Below, one piece after another: positions 19,717-28,239 of a stretch of 64,000 nt of DNA; the first letter of the stretch is position 1, and the number at the start of each line of letters is the position of its first letter. Under the pieces are notes generated by a model. That model worked only from the letters and a program-made list of their open reading frames with translations, was not told the DNA's origin and ran no database searches. Both the position numbers and the translations under genes were made by a program. Origin of the DNA: Prochlorococcus marinus str. MIT 0918 (lineage in GTDB: Bacteria > Cyanobacteriota > Cyanobacteriia > PCC-6307 > Cyanobiaceae); contig NZ_CP114780.1 in the NCBI RefSeq assembly GCF_027359415.1, forward strand, positions 620,001 to 684,000, read 5' to 3'.

Positions 19717-20757
19717 TTAGCCAGAGTCTGATTTTATACTTGCTCTAAAGAAAGCAAGCGTCTTAATAATATCAAGAGTAAAGCTAATAAGAAAAATAAA
19801 TATTATTTTCTTTGGGCCAATCTTAAATATCTTAATACCTTTTTTAAATGGGATAATAAAAACCCTAAAGGCAAAGTAAATTAAGGCAAGTGAGGTTACA
19901 GTAATCTTAGAAATATGAGGTATAAATAAAAAATAGTCTTGATCCCAACCTGCGATATTATTATTCCAGCTTAATGCTGTGGATACTAATAGACCGGCAA
20001 AAAAAAGTATATAAAGATATCTTTGCTTTTGATATATTAATAATTTTACTGAATTATTTGAATAATTTTCATACCATTTTCTACACAGTTCTAAGAAGGT
20101 CTTACCTTTAATATTCTCATATCTTAAGGGAATCATATTCTGATCCTTGAGCTTCTTAGAAAAATATCTAGCTCGCTCTATCCATTCACCGTCTTCACCA
20201 GATCTTAAAGAAGGAATAAAAAAACCTATTTTACAAAATAAAGCTTTATTAATAACCATTCCAGGTATAGTTATTAAAGCCTTTTGACCATAAGTTGAGG
20301 CTATAAAACATTCCTCAAATGTAGAAGACCATATATACCTAGTCCTACCTAAAATAGCCAATTTATTATTGCTTTTAAGAATTTCACAGGCATTTGATAA
20401 CCAGTTATTCTCAGGAATAGTTCTAGCATCAAGAAATGCTAAATAATTACTGGTTGATTGTTTAATGCAATAATTGCGCGCTTCTCCTGGGAGTAAAACC
20501 TGATTAAAGACATAAACAAACAATTTTTTTGAAAGCTGCAATTTCTCAGGAAGAGTAGTTAGATCGTCAAGTTGTTCCTGAGGCACATTGCTTATCACAC
20601 ATATAATTTCATCAAGGTAATCTAAATTCTGACCTAATCCACCCAAAATCTTTTTACACATATCTATATCATCAAAAATACATCCAATTACTAAAGAAAT
20701 CGAAAAAGGAGAATTAATAGTATTTATAGTGTTTTTACCATTAAGATATTGGTCCAT
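19717..20757 (-). CDS. GT2-type glycosyltransferase with C-terminal membrane helices
   Basis: A 346-residue protein. The N-terminal half is GT-A like: SLVIGCIFDDIDMCKKIL, LPGEARNYCI, a DxD-equivalent FLDART near residue 130, and GEDGEWIERA as the acidic acceptor motif. From about residue 240 there are three hydrophobic helices (YLYILFFAGLLVSTALSW, VTSLALIYFAFRVFIIPF, IIFIFLISFTLDIIKTLAFF). It probably transfers a sugar to a lipid-linked or surface acceptor at the inner membrane. It marks the left edge of the glycan island. Confidence 0.75.
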   Translation of the reverse strand: MDQYLNGKNTINTINSPFSISLVIGCIFDDIDMCKKILGGLGQNLDYLDEIICVISNVPQEQLDDLTTLPEKLQLSKKLFVYVFNQVLLPGEARNYCIKQSTSNYLAFLDARTIPENNWLSNACEILKSNNKLAILGRTRYIWSSTFEECFIASTYGQKALITIPGMVINKALFCKIGFFIPSLRSGEDGEWIERARYFSKKLKDQNMIPLRYENIKGKTFLELCRKWYENYSNNSVKLLIYQKQRYLYILFFAGLLVSTALSWNNNIAGWDQDYFLFIPHISKITVTSLALIYFAFRVFIIPFKKGIKIFKIGPKKIIFIFLISFTLDIIKTLAFFRASIKSDSG

Positions 20758-21095
20758 GATGCTTTTTGAATATGTCTAAGCTATGTTGAGAGTTTTCGCT
20801 TATGATATGACGTATTTTTTATATGAATACATCAATATTTTTAAATTTTACTAACATTGATCTTTAATTGCAACCTCTAAGATAAATAAAAGAGATTTAA
20901 AATAAATCTGATAGATAGCAAAGAGAAGGGATCTCTTGATTTTTCTACTGAGATCTATGGAAAAAGAGACTAAAAAAAGCTTAGCTAAGAATAACAAATT
21001 TATCCTGAAGAAAAATCAATCTATTGGATTTTTCTCTAAAAAAAGATGTTGCTATCATATAATTGGAATATATGAATTGAATTGTTCAAATTAAA
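20758..21095. other. 338-bp intergenic region, divergent starts
   Basis: A/T-rich spacer between two divergently transcribed glycan genes; it must hold promoters for both. No RNA gene or clear inverted repeat was seen. A 45-codon reading frame (20957-21094, Lys-rich) ends just before the next gene but lacks a good ribosome-binding site and I do not call it. Confidence 0.5.
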
Positions 21096-22478
21096 ATGAG
21101 TTCAAAAAATTATCCTCAATTTATAAAAGTCAATCCTAAGATTTTTTTAAAACACTTTATTAATAAATCAAACGCAAATAATCTCCTAGTAAGAATTATA
21201 ATATATATATTAATATCAGTAATTTATTATAGACTAATGGATGCGAACTCTTCTCTAGGTATAGAGTGGAGACCTTTTCATGAAGATAGGGTGATTAATG
21301 CTGTTCAAAATATATTTAATAATAACTATTTGCTAAAATTTGGACTTACTTCCTGGGAAAAAATAGATATAAATTCACTAGGAGAAACTCAATTATATTT
21401 ATATTTAGTTCCTGCAATTACTTATCTTCACTACATACCCTTAATAAAGATATTGCCAAATATGGAAATAGTACAATATGGTCCATTCTTAGATTATTTA
21501 TTTATAAGTTCAGTTGGAATTTTGGTTGCAGAGCTAGCTATTTTTATCTTAGGTAAGGAGAAGAGTAATAGTAATATAATTATTAGCTCAGAAGCATTTA
21601 TATTATTTATAACTGCACCTTGGACTTACAGAATGATGCTTGCACCCTGGTCTGATGTCCCTTACCTAGGGTTTATGCTTACAGCATTATTATTATTCAG
21701 ATATAAAAAAAATAAATTAGGTTTGATAAGTATATTAATTGCTGGGTTATGCAATTTTATATGGTCATTTTTTATTTTTAGTTTTAATATAATTATATAC
21801 ATTTTTGTAAAATTAAATATTTCAAGTAAACAAAGGCTAAATGAGGTAATGCCTCCCTATTTATCAAAGAATAATGAAGGCATCTATTATAAATTGGTGC
21901 TTCTACTCCCTACTCTTATATATTTCACTCAACTAAATCTTGCCAAATATTCAACATTTGGAATTATTCATAATGGTTCTAGTTCTTTATTTAGAATAGG
22001 TATTGACAGTTATCAAAACATTCATCATGGTGGGTTCCTCAGCTCTTTACAATTCCTAGGAGGCAATAGATTAAGTGTTTGCTTAAGCAACCAAGACTTA
22101 TCAATATTAATGAGAAATATTGCATCTTTCAACTGCATTATGTCGATCTCAGGATTAACGATAATTTCTTTATTTTCTATAGTTGGAATCTTTATACTTA
22201 TTAAAAGTGATATAAATTCTAGATGGCTTTTACTCCCTATAAGCTGGTCTTTCATTTTATATATAATGTTATTCCAACAAGGATCAGCTGTTCATCTACA
22301 AGGATATTCATTTGTTTTTTCATTTCTATTCACAATTGGTATTTTAAAATGTCTAGATATTATTTCCAAGAAATTAGCTAAAAAAGATAGTCTTGGATTT
22401 ATTTTTTTATTACCTATTTTTATAGGAATTATTTTAACTTCTATCAGAGTAAGCTTTCTAACAGGAATTAATGGGTAA
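21096..22478 (+). CDS. polytopic membrane protein of the glycan island
   Basis: A 460-residue protein with about ten hydrophobic helices spread along its length (for example IIIYILISVIYYRLM, FLFISSVGILVAELAIFIL, SILIAGLCNFIWSFFIFSFNIIIYIF). The first extracytoplasmic loop contains EWRPFHEDRVINA, whose acidic residues after helix 1 recall GT-C glycosyltransferases. That assignment is tentative. No close family is recognised. A polymer or lipid-sugar role is inferred from the neighbours only. Very A/T-rich. Confidence 0.7.
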   Translation: MSSKNYPQFIKVNPKIFLKHFINKSNANNLLVRIIIYILISVIYYRLMDANSSLGIEWRPFHEDRVINAVQNIFNNNYLLKFGLTSWEKIDINSLGETQLYLYLVPAITYLHYIPLIKILPNMEIVQYGPFLDYLFISSVGILVAELAIFILGKEKSNSNIIISSEAFILFITAPWTYRMMLAPWSDVPYLGFMLTALLLFRYKKNKLGLISILIAGLCNFIWSFFIFSFNIIIYIFVKLNISSKQRLNEVMPPYLSKNNEGIYYKLVLLLPTLIYFTQLNLAKYSTFGIIHNGSSSLFRIGIDSYQNIHHGGFLSSLQFLGGNRLSVCLSNQDLSILMRNIASFNCIMSISGLTIISLFSIVGIFILIKSDINSRWLLLPISWSFILYIMLFQQGSAVHLQGYSFVFSFLFTIGILKCLDIISKKLAKKDSLGFIFLLPIFIGIILTSIRVSFLTGING

Positions 22479-22627
22479 TTATAATTAAATAGCTTCCATT
22501 GAAAATATTCTTACTAAAATCTACAATTTCTTCTAACTCGAAAAATCTAATTCTAATTGAAGCTGTAAGCTATTAAAGATCAAACCACTGTTCTTTTGTT
22601 TATCTCCATTGGTAACTACAATAGATT

Positions 22628-23791
22628 ATGAATCTGCCATTCCTCCCATACGGACGTCAAAATATTAGTCAAGATGATATTGATAGTGTTATTAGGGTTT
22701 TAAAAAGCGATTACCTGACACAAGGGCCAATTACTGGGGAGTTCGAAAAAGAAGCATCACTCAAAGTATCTTGTAAATATGTTGTTTCCGTTAATAGTGG
22801 CACAAGTGCTCTTCATATAGCCTGCTTAGCCTTAGATCTAAATCCAGGAGATATTCTTTGGACAACCCCTATCACATTTGTAGCTTCAGCTAATTGTGCC
22901 AGATATTGTGGTGCTGAGATTGATTTTGTTGATATTGACCCAAAAACAGGTCTTATGTCTACAGATGAGCTTGAGAAAAAACTAAAAGAAGCTGAAAAAC
23001 AAGACCAATTACCAAAAATAGTGATCCCTGTTCATCTAGCTGGAACTAGTTGTGACATGCAAACTATTTATAAACTTTCTAAGGAATATGGTTTTTCTAT
23101 CATTGAAGATGCAAGTCACGCAATAGGAGGTTTTTATAAGGAATATCCTGTAGGAAGTTGTAAATTCAGTAATATCACTGTTTTCAGCTTGCATCCAGTA
23201 AAAATAATTACTAGTGCAGAAGGTGGGCTTGCTACGACTAATGATAGTCTTCTTGCTAAAAAATTAAGACTCTTAAGTAGTCATGGTATTGTCAAAAATA
23301 AAAATGATTTCATCAATAAAAAAGCTAATAGTTGGTTCTATGAGCAACAATTATTAGGTTTCAATTATAGAATGACTGATGTATTAGCAGCGTTAGGTCT
23401 AAGTCAACTTAAGAGGCTAGATTATTTTATTTCAGAAAGACAAAGTATTTTTAAAAGTTATAAGAATATCTTTTCAGATTTACCATTATATTTTCTAGAG
23501 GTGCCAGACAATATTAAGTCTTCTCATCATCTAGCTATTATTAGATTAAATAATAAAAATCAAGAATACCATAGAAAAGTCTTTGATGGAATGCGCTCAA
23601 AGAATATTGGTGTACAGCTTCATTACACACCTGTACATCTTCAACCTTATTATAAAGAATATGGGTTTAGGAATGGACTTTTTCCAAAAGCAGAACAATA
23701 CTCAAGCAATGCCATGTCGCTTCCAATATTTCCTGGATTAAGTGATAATGAGTTAAAGCGTATTTATAATGATTTAAGCTCATTATTGTAG
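22628..23791 (+). CDS. pseC: UDP-4-keto-6-deoxy sugar aminotransferase, PseC-like
   Basis: PLP-dependent aminotransferase of the DegT/DnrJ/EryC1 family (387 residues). It begins with PFLPYGRQNISQDDIDSV and has NSGTSALHIACLAL, PITFVASANCARYCGA and IIEDASHAIGG, with the PLP lysine at about residue 192 (SLHPVKIITSAEGG). This sequence type is closest to PseC, which makes UDP-4-amino-4,6-dideoxy-N-acetyl-L-altrosamine in pseudaminic acid synthesis. PseB is not in the window. It stands with pseI and a PseH-like gene in the same island. Confidence 0.85.
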   Translation: MNLPFLPYGRQNISQDDIDSVIRVLKSDYLTQGPITGEFEKEASLKVSCKYVVSVNSGTSALHIACLALDLNPGDILWTTPITFVASANCARYCGAEIDFVDIDPKTGLMSTDELEKKLKEAEKQDQLPKIVIPVHLAGTSCDMQTIYKLSKEYGFSIIEDASHAIGGFYKEYPVGSCKFSNITVFSLHPVKIITSAEGGLATTNDSLLAKKLRLLSSHGIVKNKNDFINKKANSWFYEQQLLGFNYRMTDVLAALGLSQLKRLDYFISERQSIFKSYKNIFSDLPLYFLEVPDNIKSSHHLAIIRLNNKNQEYHRKVFDGMRSKNIGVQLHYTPVHLQPYYKEYGFRNGLFPKAEQYSSNAMSLPIFPGLSDNELKRIYNDLSSLL

Positions 23792-23819
23792 TAATATATC
23801 AAAGATTATTAAGCTTAGA

Positions 23820-25109
23820 CTATTCTATTAATCCATTATTCTTAAGATTTCTATATTCAATCAAAAGTTCATTTAAGCTACATTTTATAAAGCTAGAAAT
23901 ATCAAATATAGATGTTTTCCCATCGCTATATGCTAATAAATTCATTCTTATTTTCACCTTTTGATATGCGTTCTTCTCTGAAATATTTGGATATAGTCCT
24001 CGCTTACCTAATTGAGGTTCACCTATAACTTTCGTTTTAGGATAAAGACCTATTTCAAATGAGTCTATTATATTTTTTAAAACACTATAAGCTCCTTGCA
24101 AACCTTCCTCATTGACCACATTTAAATTATCAGCGTTAGTATGATATTCAGGATACTCTCCAAACTTAGTTCTACAAAATGTGCATACGGGAAGTCTTAT
24201 TCCTGGTGAACAGTACTGTCTTTCATCTGATCCCCTTTGTAAAAAGCTATACTCCTTAACGTTATCTAATTGGTAAAGAGCTGACCTTAAAGCTTTATCA
24301 GCCAAAGTATTATTATATGGTGTCTGTACATAGGAATAACCTCTATTATCTCCTACACAACTTAAATTAATACCACAAATTACATTATTTTTTAAAGTAT
24401 TAGAGAATAAAGAAAGATATGCAATACTACCAATAGTTTCAGGTTCCATAATAAATCTATAAGTATATTTAGTACTTTTATATGTCTTTTTAATATAAGA
24501 CATTAATGCATTTAAAACGACAGGGCCACTTAATTCATTATTTGCCATTGACGGATGACAAATATAAGAAGTGAAAAGGATTTCTTGACTTAATTGGCCT
24601 TCTAATAAAGCATGGCTAATTTCAAGGTTTCCCTTATGAAGAGTAGAATCTATAAAAACTCTGTATTTACCTTTTGGAAGTTGTTTTTTTTCAGATTCCG
24701 ACATGCAAAACCCCCAATATTTTTTATAGTAACTAGTTACATAAGGGACCCAATCTGGCTGTTCTTTTAATGTATGAATTCTAGGTAATAGTTCTTTATA
24801 ATCAATTATCTTGTCAACAGGTTCTGAATATCCAACTATATGTAAATTATCTTTGCTAAATCTTGCAAAACGTTGTCCAGTATCTAAATGTTCAATATAT
24901 GCATCTTGGATATTCCACTCATAAGGTATTTCCCAATCCAATACCTTAGTACCCGAAGGGAAAACCAACCTATTGTATTCAGGGTGATATTTCTCAAAAT
25001 ATTTTAATGTTTCTCTGGCACCATCACCTGTAAGAGACCTGCAATAAGGGTACAACTTCTTAATATGATCTATTAAGGGAATATCGTTGTAATTGATCTG
25101 ATTACTCAT
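23820..25109 (-). CDS. DUF4910/DUF2172 aminopeptidase-like protein with winged helix
   Basis: A 429-residue protein of a family common in surface-polysaccharide loci. The N-terminal IKKLYPYCRSLTGDGARETL is the family signature. The core resembles M28 zinc aminopeptidases: SYICHPSMANNELSGP, MEPETIGSIAYLS, QRGSDERQYCSPGI and EYHTNADN supply plausible metal ligands. The C-terminal 90 residues look like a winged helix. It may hydrolyse an amide on a sugar; this is inference. It is transcribed opposite to pseC and pseI. Confidence 0.82.
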   Translation of the reverse strand: MSNQINYNDIPLIDHIKKLYPYCRSLTGDGARETLKYFEKYHPEYNRLVFPSGTKVLDWEIPYEWNIQDAYIEHLDTGQRFARFSKDNLHIVGYSEPVDKIIDYKELLPRIHTLKEQPDWVPYVTSYYKKYWGFCMSESEKKQLPKGKYRVFIDSTLHKGNLEISHALLEGQLSQEILFTSYICHPSMANNELSGPVVLNALMSYIKKTYKSTKYTYRFIMEPETIGSIAYLSLFSNTLKNNVICGINLSCVGDNRGYSYVQTPYNNTLADKALRSALYQLDNVKEYSFLQRGSDERQYCSPGIRLPVCTFCRTKFGEYPEYHTNADNLNVVNEEGLQGAYSVLKNIIDSFEIGLYPKTKVIGEPQLGKRGLYPNISEKNAYQKVKIRMNLLAYSDGKTSIFDISSFIKCSLNELLIEYRNLKNNGLIE

Positions 25110-25469
25110 GTCTTCTGAAATTAGATTTTAATATAACAAGATTCCTATATTAGAATAATGGAAAATTTACTGATTTAATATTAAAAAGCTTAATAGTGTA
25201 CTTAAATGAAAAAATCAAAGTTAAAAGCATTAAACCCTAAAAGAATTATATAGATAGATCACTTTAATATTTACAAAAGTGCTAAATCGATAGAGCTAAA
25301 CGATCCAAAGAGAATAGTCCTAAGAAGAATCTAAAATCAATTCTAAGCTTTATTATTCTAATCTTAGTTGAATTTAATTTGATCATTATATTAATATATC
25401 AAATTAAACAATTCACTGCTACTCTTGGACTATAGAACTTAAAATGATTTTTTCTACCTTTTCTACTAA
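25110..25469. other. 360-bp intergenic region, nothing distinct
   Basis: A/T-rich divergent spacer between the DUF4910 gene and pseI. I see no tRNA, strong terminator or repeat. It presumably carries the two promoters. Confidence 0.5.
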
Positions 25470-26549
25470 ATGACTAGAATTAATAGTTCTATTATTGAAA
25501 TAGATGGAAAGAAAATAGGAGAAGGCAATAAACCATATATAGTTGCAGAAATGTCAGGCAACCATAATGGCAGTATAAAAAATGCTCTTAAAATAATAAA
25601 GACTGCTAATGAATGTGGTGCTGATGCTGTAAAGATTCAAACTTATACTCCAGACACTATTACAATTAATCATAATGGACCTGAATTTATAATAAAAGAT
25701 GGCTTATGGGAAGGGAGAAAATTATATGAACTTTATGAAGAAGCTCATACTCCATGGGAATGGCATCAAGAGATGTTTGAATATGCTAAAAAAATAGGAA
25801 TCACTTTATTTTCTTCTCCTTTCGATTACACAGCTGTAAATCTACTTGAATCCCTCAATAATCCTATATATAAAATAGCCTCACCGGAAATAATAGATTT
25901 GGAGCTTATCAAAAAAATGGCAAAGACGAAAAAACCTCTTATAATTTCAACTGGTATGGCAACTCTATTTGAAATAGAAGAAGCGATTAAAACTGCTAAT
26001 TTAGAGGGTGCTAATCAAATAGTGGTTCTTCATTGTACATCTTCTTACCCAGCTCCTATTAAAGAGGCCAACCTGTCTACAATATGTGAAATTAGAGAAA
26101 AGTTTAATGTTATTACAGGTCTATCTGATCATACAAAAGGTACATTTATACCAACATTAGCAATCGCTTTAGGCGCTTCTGTTATAGAAAAACATTTTAC
26201 ACTTGATCGTTCTAAAGGAGGAGTGGATAGTGAATTCTCAATAGAACCTAAAGAATTAGAAAAACTAGTACAAGATTGCGAGTCAGCAAATATTGCCAAA
26301 GGAACTCCGGCATTCAAACCTACAGATTCAGAATCAATTGTATTAAAAAACAGAAGATCAATTTATGTTGTTAAAAAAATAAATAAAGGTGAGTTGATAA
26401 CAACTGATAATGTTAGATCAATAAGACCAGGCAAAGGCTTATTACCTAAATATATAAACAAAATAATTGGGCACAGAGCGTCAAGAGATATAGAATATGG
26501 GGAGGCATTTGAGCTAAGTATGATTATGGGGGAAGTATCATTAGATTAA
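25470..26549 (+). CDS. pseI: pseudaminic acid synthase
   Basis: NeuB/PseI family (359 residues): condenses phosphoenolpyruvate with a 6-deoxy hexosamine to a nonulosonic acid. The N-terminal TIM barrel has YIVAEMSGNHNGSIKNALKI, GADAVKIQTYTPDTIT, FSSPFDYTAVNLLE, STGMAT, HCTSSYPAP and GLSDHT. The C-terminal antifreeze-like SAF domain has NRRSIYVVKKINKGELITTDNVRSIRPGKGL. The MSGNHNGS variant and the TYTPDTIT loop favour PseI over NeuB. A PseH-like acetyltransferase follows at 7 bp. Confidence 0.9.
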   Translation: MTRINSSIIEIDGKKIGEGNKPYIVAEMSGNHNGSIKNALKIIKTANECGADAVKIQTYTPDTITINHNGPEFIIKDGLWEGRKLYELYEEAHTPWEWHQEMFEYAKKIGITLFSSPFDYTAVNLLESLNNPIYKIASPEIIDLELIKKMAKTKKPLIISTGMATLFEIEEAIKTANLEGANQIVVLHCTSSYPAPIKEANLSTICEIREKFNVITGLSDHTKGTFIPTLAIALGASVIEKHFTLDRSKGGVDSEFSIEPKELEKLVQDCESANIAKGTPAFKPTDSESIVLKNRRSIYVVKKINKGELITTDNVRSIRPGKGLLPKYINKIIGHRASRDIEYGEAFELSMIMGEVSLD

Positions 26550-26556
26550 TTATCAA

Positions 26557-27024
26557 ATGAAACTATCTAAATTAAATAACTCTCATAAGAAAGAAGTTTG
26601 GGAATGGAGAAATGAGATTTTAACTAGAAGGATGTCTAAAAATACTGAGGCAATCGACTGGAATGAACATTCGCAATGGTTTAAAAATGCTCTCATTGAT
26701 AAGAATAAAATAATATATATTGGAGAATTGAATAATAAATCAATGGGAATTGTTCGTTTTGAAAAAGAAGACTCTAATCAAAGTACCTATACAATAAGTA
26801 TAACTATTGCACCTGTTTACAGAGGGAAAGGCTATGCAGAGATTTTACTTAAAAAAGCAGTGAAAAGATTAGCAGAAGAAGTTGGGGATATAAAACTTAT
26901 AATTGCAGAAATAAAAAAAGAAAATGTTAAAAGCATAAGTCTTTTCAAAAAATGCTATTTCAAACTACATAAAACTGAGCAGAATATAAATAAGTATATT
27001 TTAGAAAATATTAAATGTAATTAA
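26557..27024 (+). CDS. pseH: GNAT acetyltransferase, PseH-like
   Basis: A 155-residue GNAT protein. The acetyl-CoA loop motif is IAPVYRGKGYAEILLKKAV, and the start region has EVWEWRNEILTRRMS, typical of PseH and of sugar N-acetyltransferases beside PseG. It probably acetylates the 4-amino group of the PseC product. It lies 7 bp after pseI, so the two are co-transcribed. Specificity rests on context. Confidence 0.78.
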   Translation: MKLSKLNNSHKKEVWEWRNEILTRRMSKNTEAIDWNEHSQWFKNALIDKNKIIYIGELNNKSMGIVRFEKEDSNQSTYTISITIAPVYRGKGYAEILLKKAVKRLAEEVGDIKLIIAEIKKENVKSISLFKKCYFKLHKTEQNINKYILENIKCN

Positions 27025-27062
27025 TTATTTTATTTGTATTCCCTAAATCAATCAGCTGAATA

Positions 27063-28238
27063 CTAAGGCAGATTAAGTTCCTTCTTGGCCTTAATCTGAT
27101 TTATATAAGCCCAACTAGATAATAATAAGTACTCATTTTTCATATTATAATCTTCTGGTTTATCTATAAATCCCATTCCACCTGTGATTATAGACTCTAA
27201 ATTTATCGTACCATTTAAAATATCATTCCATATATTAGCTGGAGCATATAAGAATATAGTATCTTTTTTCTTTTTAATATCATCAATTAATCTAAATTCA
27301 ACGTTCAAAGTCCTAGCGGTTTTAGAATCTTTATATTTCGAATATAATTGCTGAAATTTTCTTAGTCTAGCCTGGATTATTGATTCTTGGCTTCCATCAG
27401 CAATTATATGTTGCCCATTTATAATTTGATCTGAAGGGTACAACTGTTTTATATGTTTTGAGTATTTATTAATAATTTGATCTCTAAGTAAATACGGATC
27501 AAAGTCTAAATCATCAATTAGAAAATCGTTTGTAAATCTACTTTGGTTTGCATATGCATAACCGGTCTTAATTCCAAATTTAGAACAATTAGATATTAAA
27601 GACTCACACATATATTCTATTTTACTAGAAATTATATCTTTTTTCTTAGATGAGGGGAAACCCTTATAAAATAGGGGATAAGAATCTGCTAAGCCAACCT
27701 GAGCCATCAATACAATATTACTTGATCTACTAATAGAGATTTTTTCCTTAATATAATCTTTCGTTGTTTCAGAAAATTCTCGCCAATTATCATTAGCATG
27801 TATAAAAAAAGAGTCTCCACAAGAAATAGTAAATATAAAGTCTTCTTTACTTAAAGAGCCATCAAAAAAAGATGAAATGAAATAGTTCCCTATGCTAACA
27901 CCCTTATCATCAACTTCAATTATACATTCTTCATCTATTCCAGAATTTAAAACTCTGTTTACAAAGCTATGGTTTCTAATCTTTGGAATTATAACCTTCG
28001 TTTCTCTTAAAAGTTGAGAAAGGAAAATATCATCAACATGGTCATCATGTGCATGTGAAAGAACTACAAGAGATAACTTGCCTGATGAAGGTAAAATCTT
28101 TTTAACCGTACATGAGTGTGGATAAGGGGATTGGTACCAGCCATGAAAAGCATTACTGAACATCCAAGGGTCAGTTATCAATAATTGATCATCAGATTCA
28201 CAAATAACACTACTATGGTTTAGATGAGTTAACTTCAT
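27063..28238 (-). CDS. MBL-fold metallohydrolase
   Basis: A 391-residue metallo-beta-lactamase-fold protein starting MKLTHLNHSSVICE. The zinc motif HxHxDH is at residues 62-67 (SHAHDDH). A later HANDNW fits the distal ligands. A long C-terminal part beyond the MBL core has no clear motif. The longer frame to 28352 would overlap the upstream gene and add a foreign N-terminus; ATG at 28238 lies next to that gene's stop. UlaG-like or CMP-sialic-acid-hydroxylase-like MBL proteins occur beside nonulosonic acid genes, but a sugar substrate is only inferred. Confidence 0.8.
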   Translation of the reverse strand: MKLTHLNHSSVICESDDQLLITDPWMFSNAFHGWYQSPYPHSCTVKKILPSSGKLSLVVLSHAHDDHVDDIFLSQLLRETKVIIPKIRNHSFVNRVLNSGIDEECIIEVDDKGVSIGNYFISSFFDGSLSKEDFIFTISCGDSFFIHANDNWREFSETTKDYIKEKISISRSSNIVLMAQVGLADSYPLFYKGFPSSKKKDIISSKIEYMCESLISNCSKFGIKTGYAYANQSRFTNDFLIDDLDFDPYLLRDQIINKYSKHIKQLYPSDQIINGQHIIADGSQESIIQARLRKFQQLYSKYKDSKTARTLNVEFRLIDDIKKKKDTIFLYAPANIWNDILNGTINLESIITGGMGFIDKPEDYNMKNEYLLLSSWAYINQIKAKKELNLP

Positions 28239-28239
28239 A

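Noticed and set aside
20957-21094. 45-residue Lys-rich frame before the membrane-protein gene
   Set aside because: Low complexity, poor start context, and typical of A/T-rich leader DNA.
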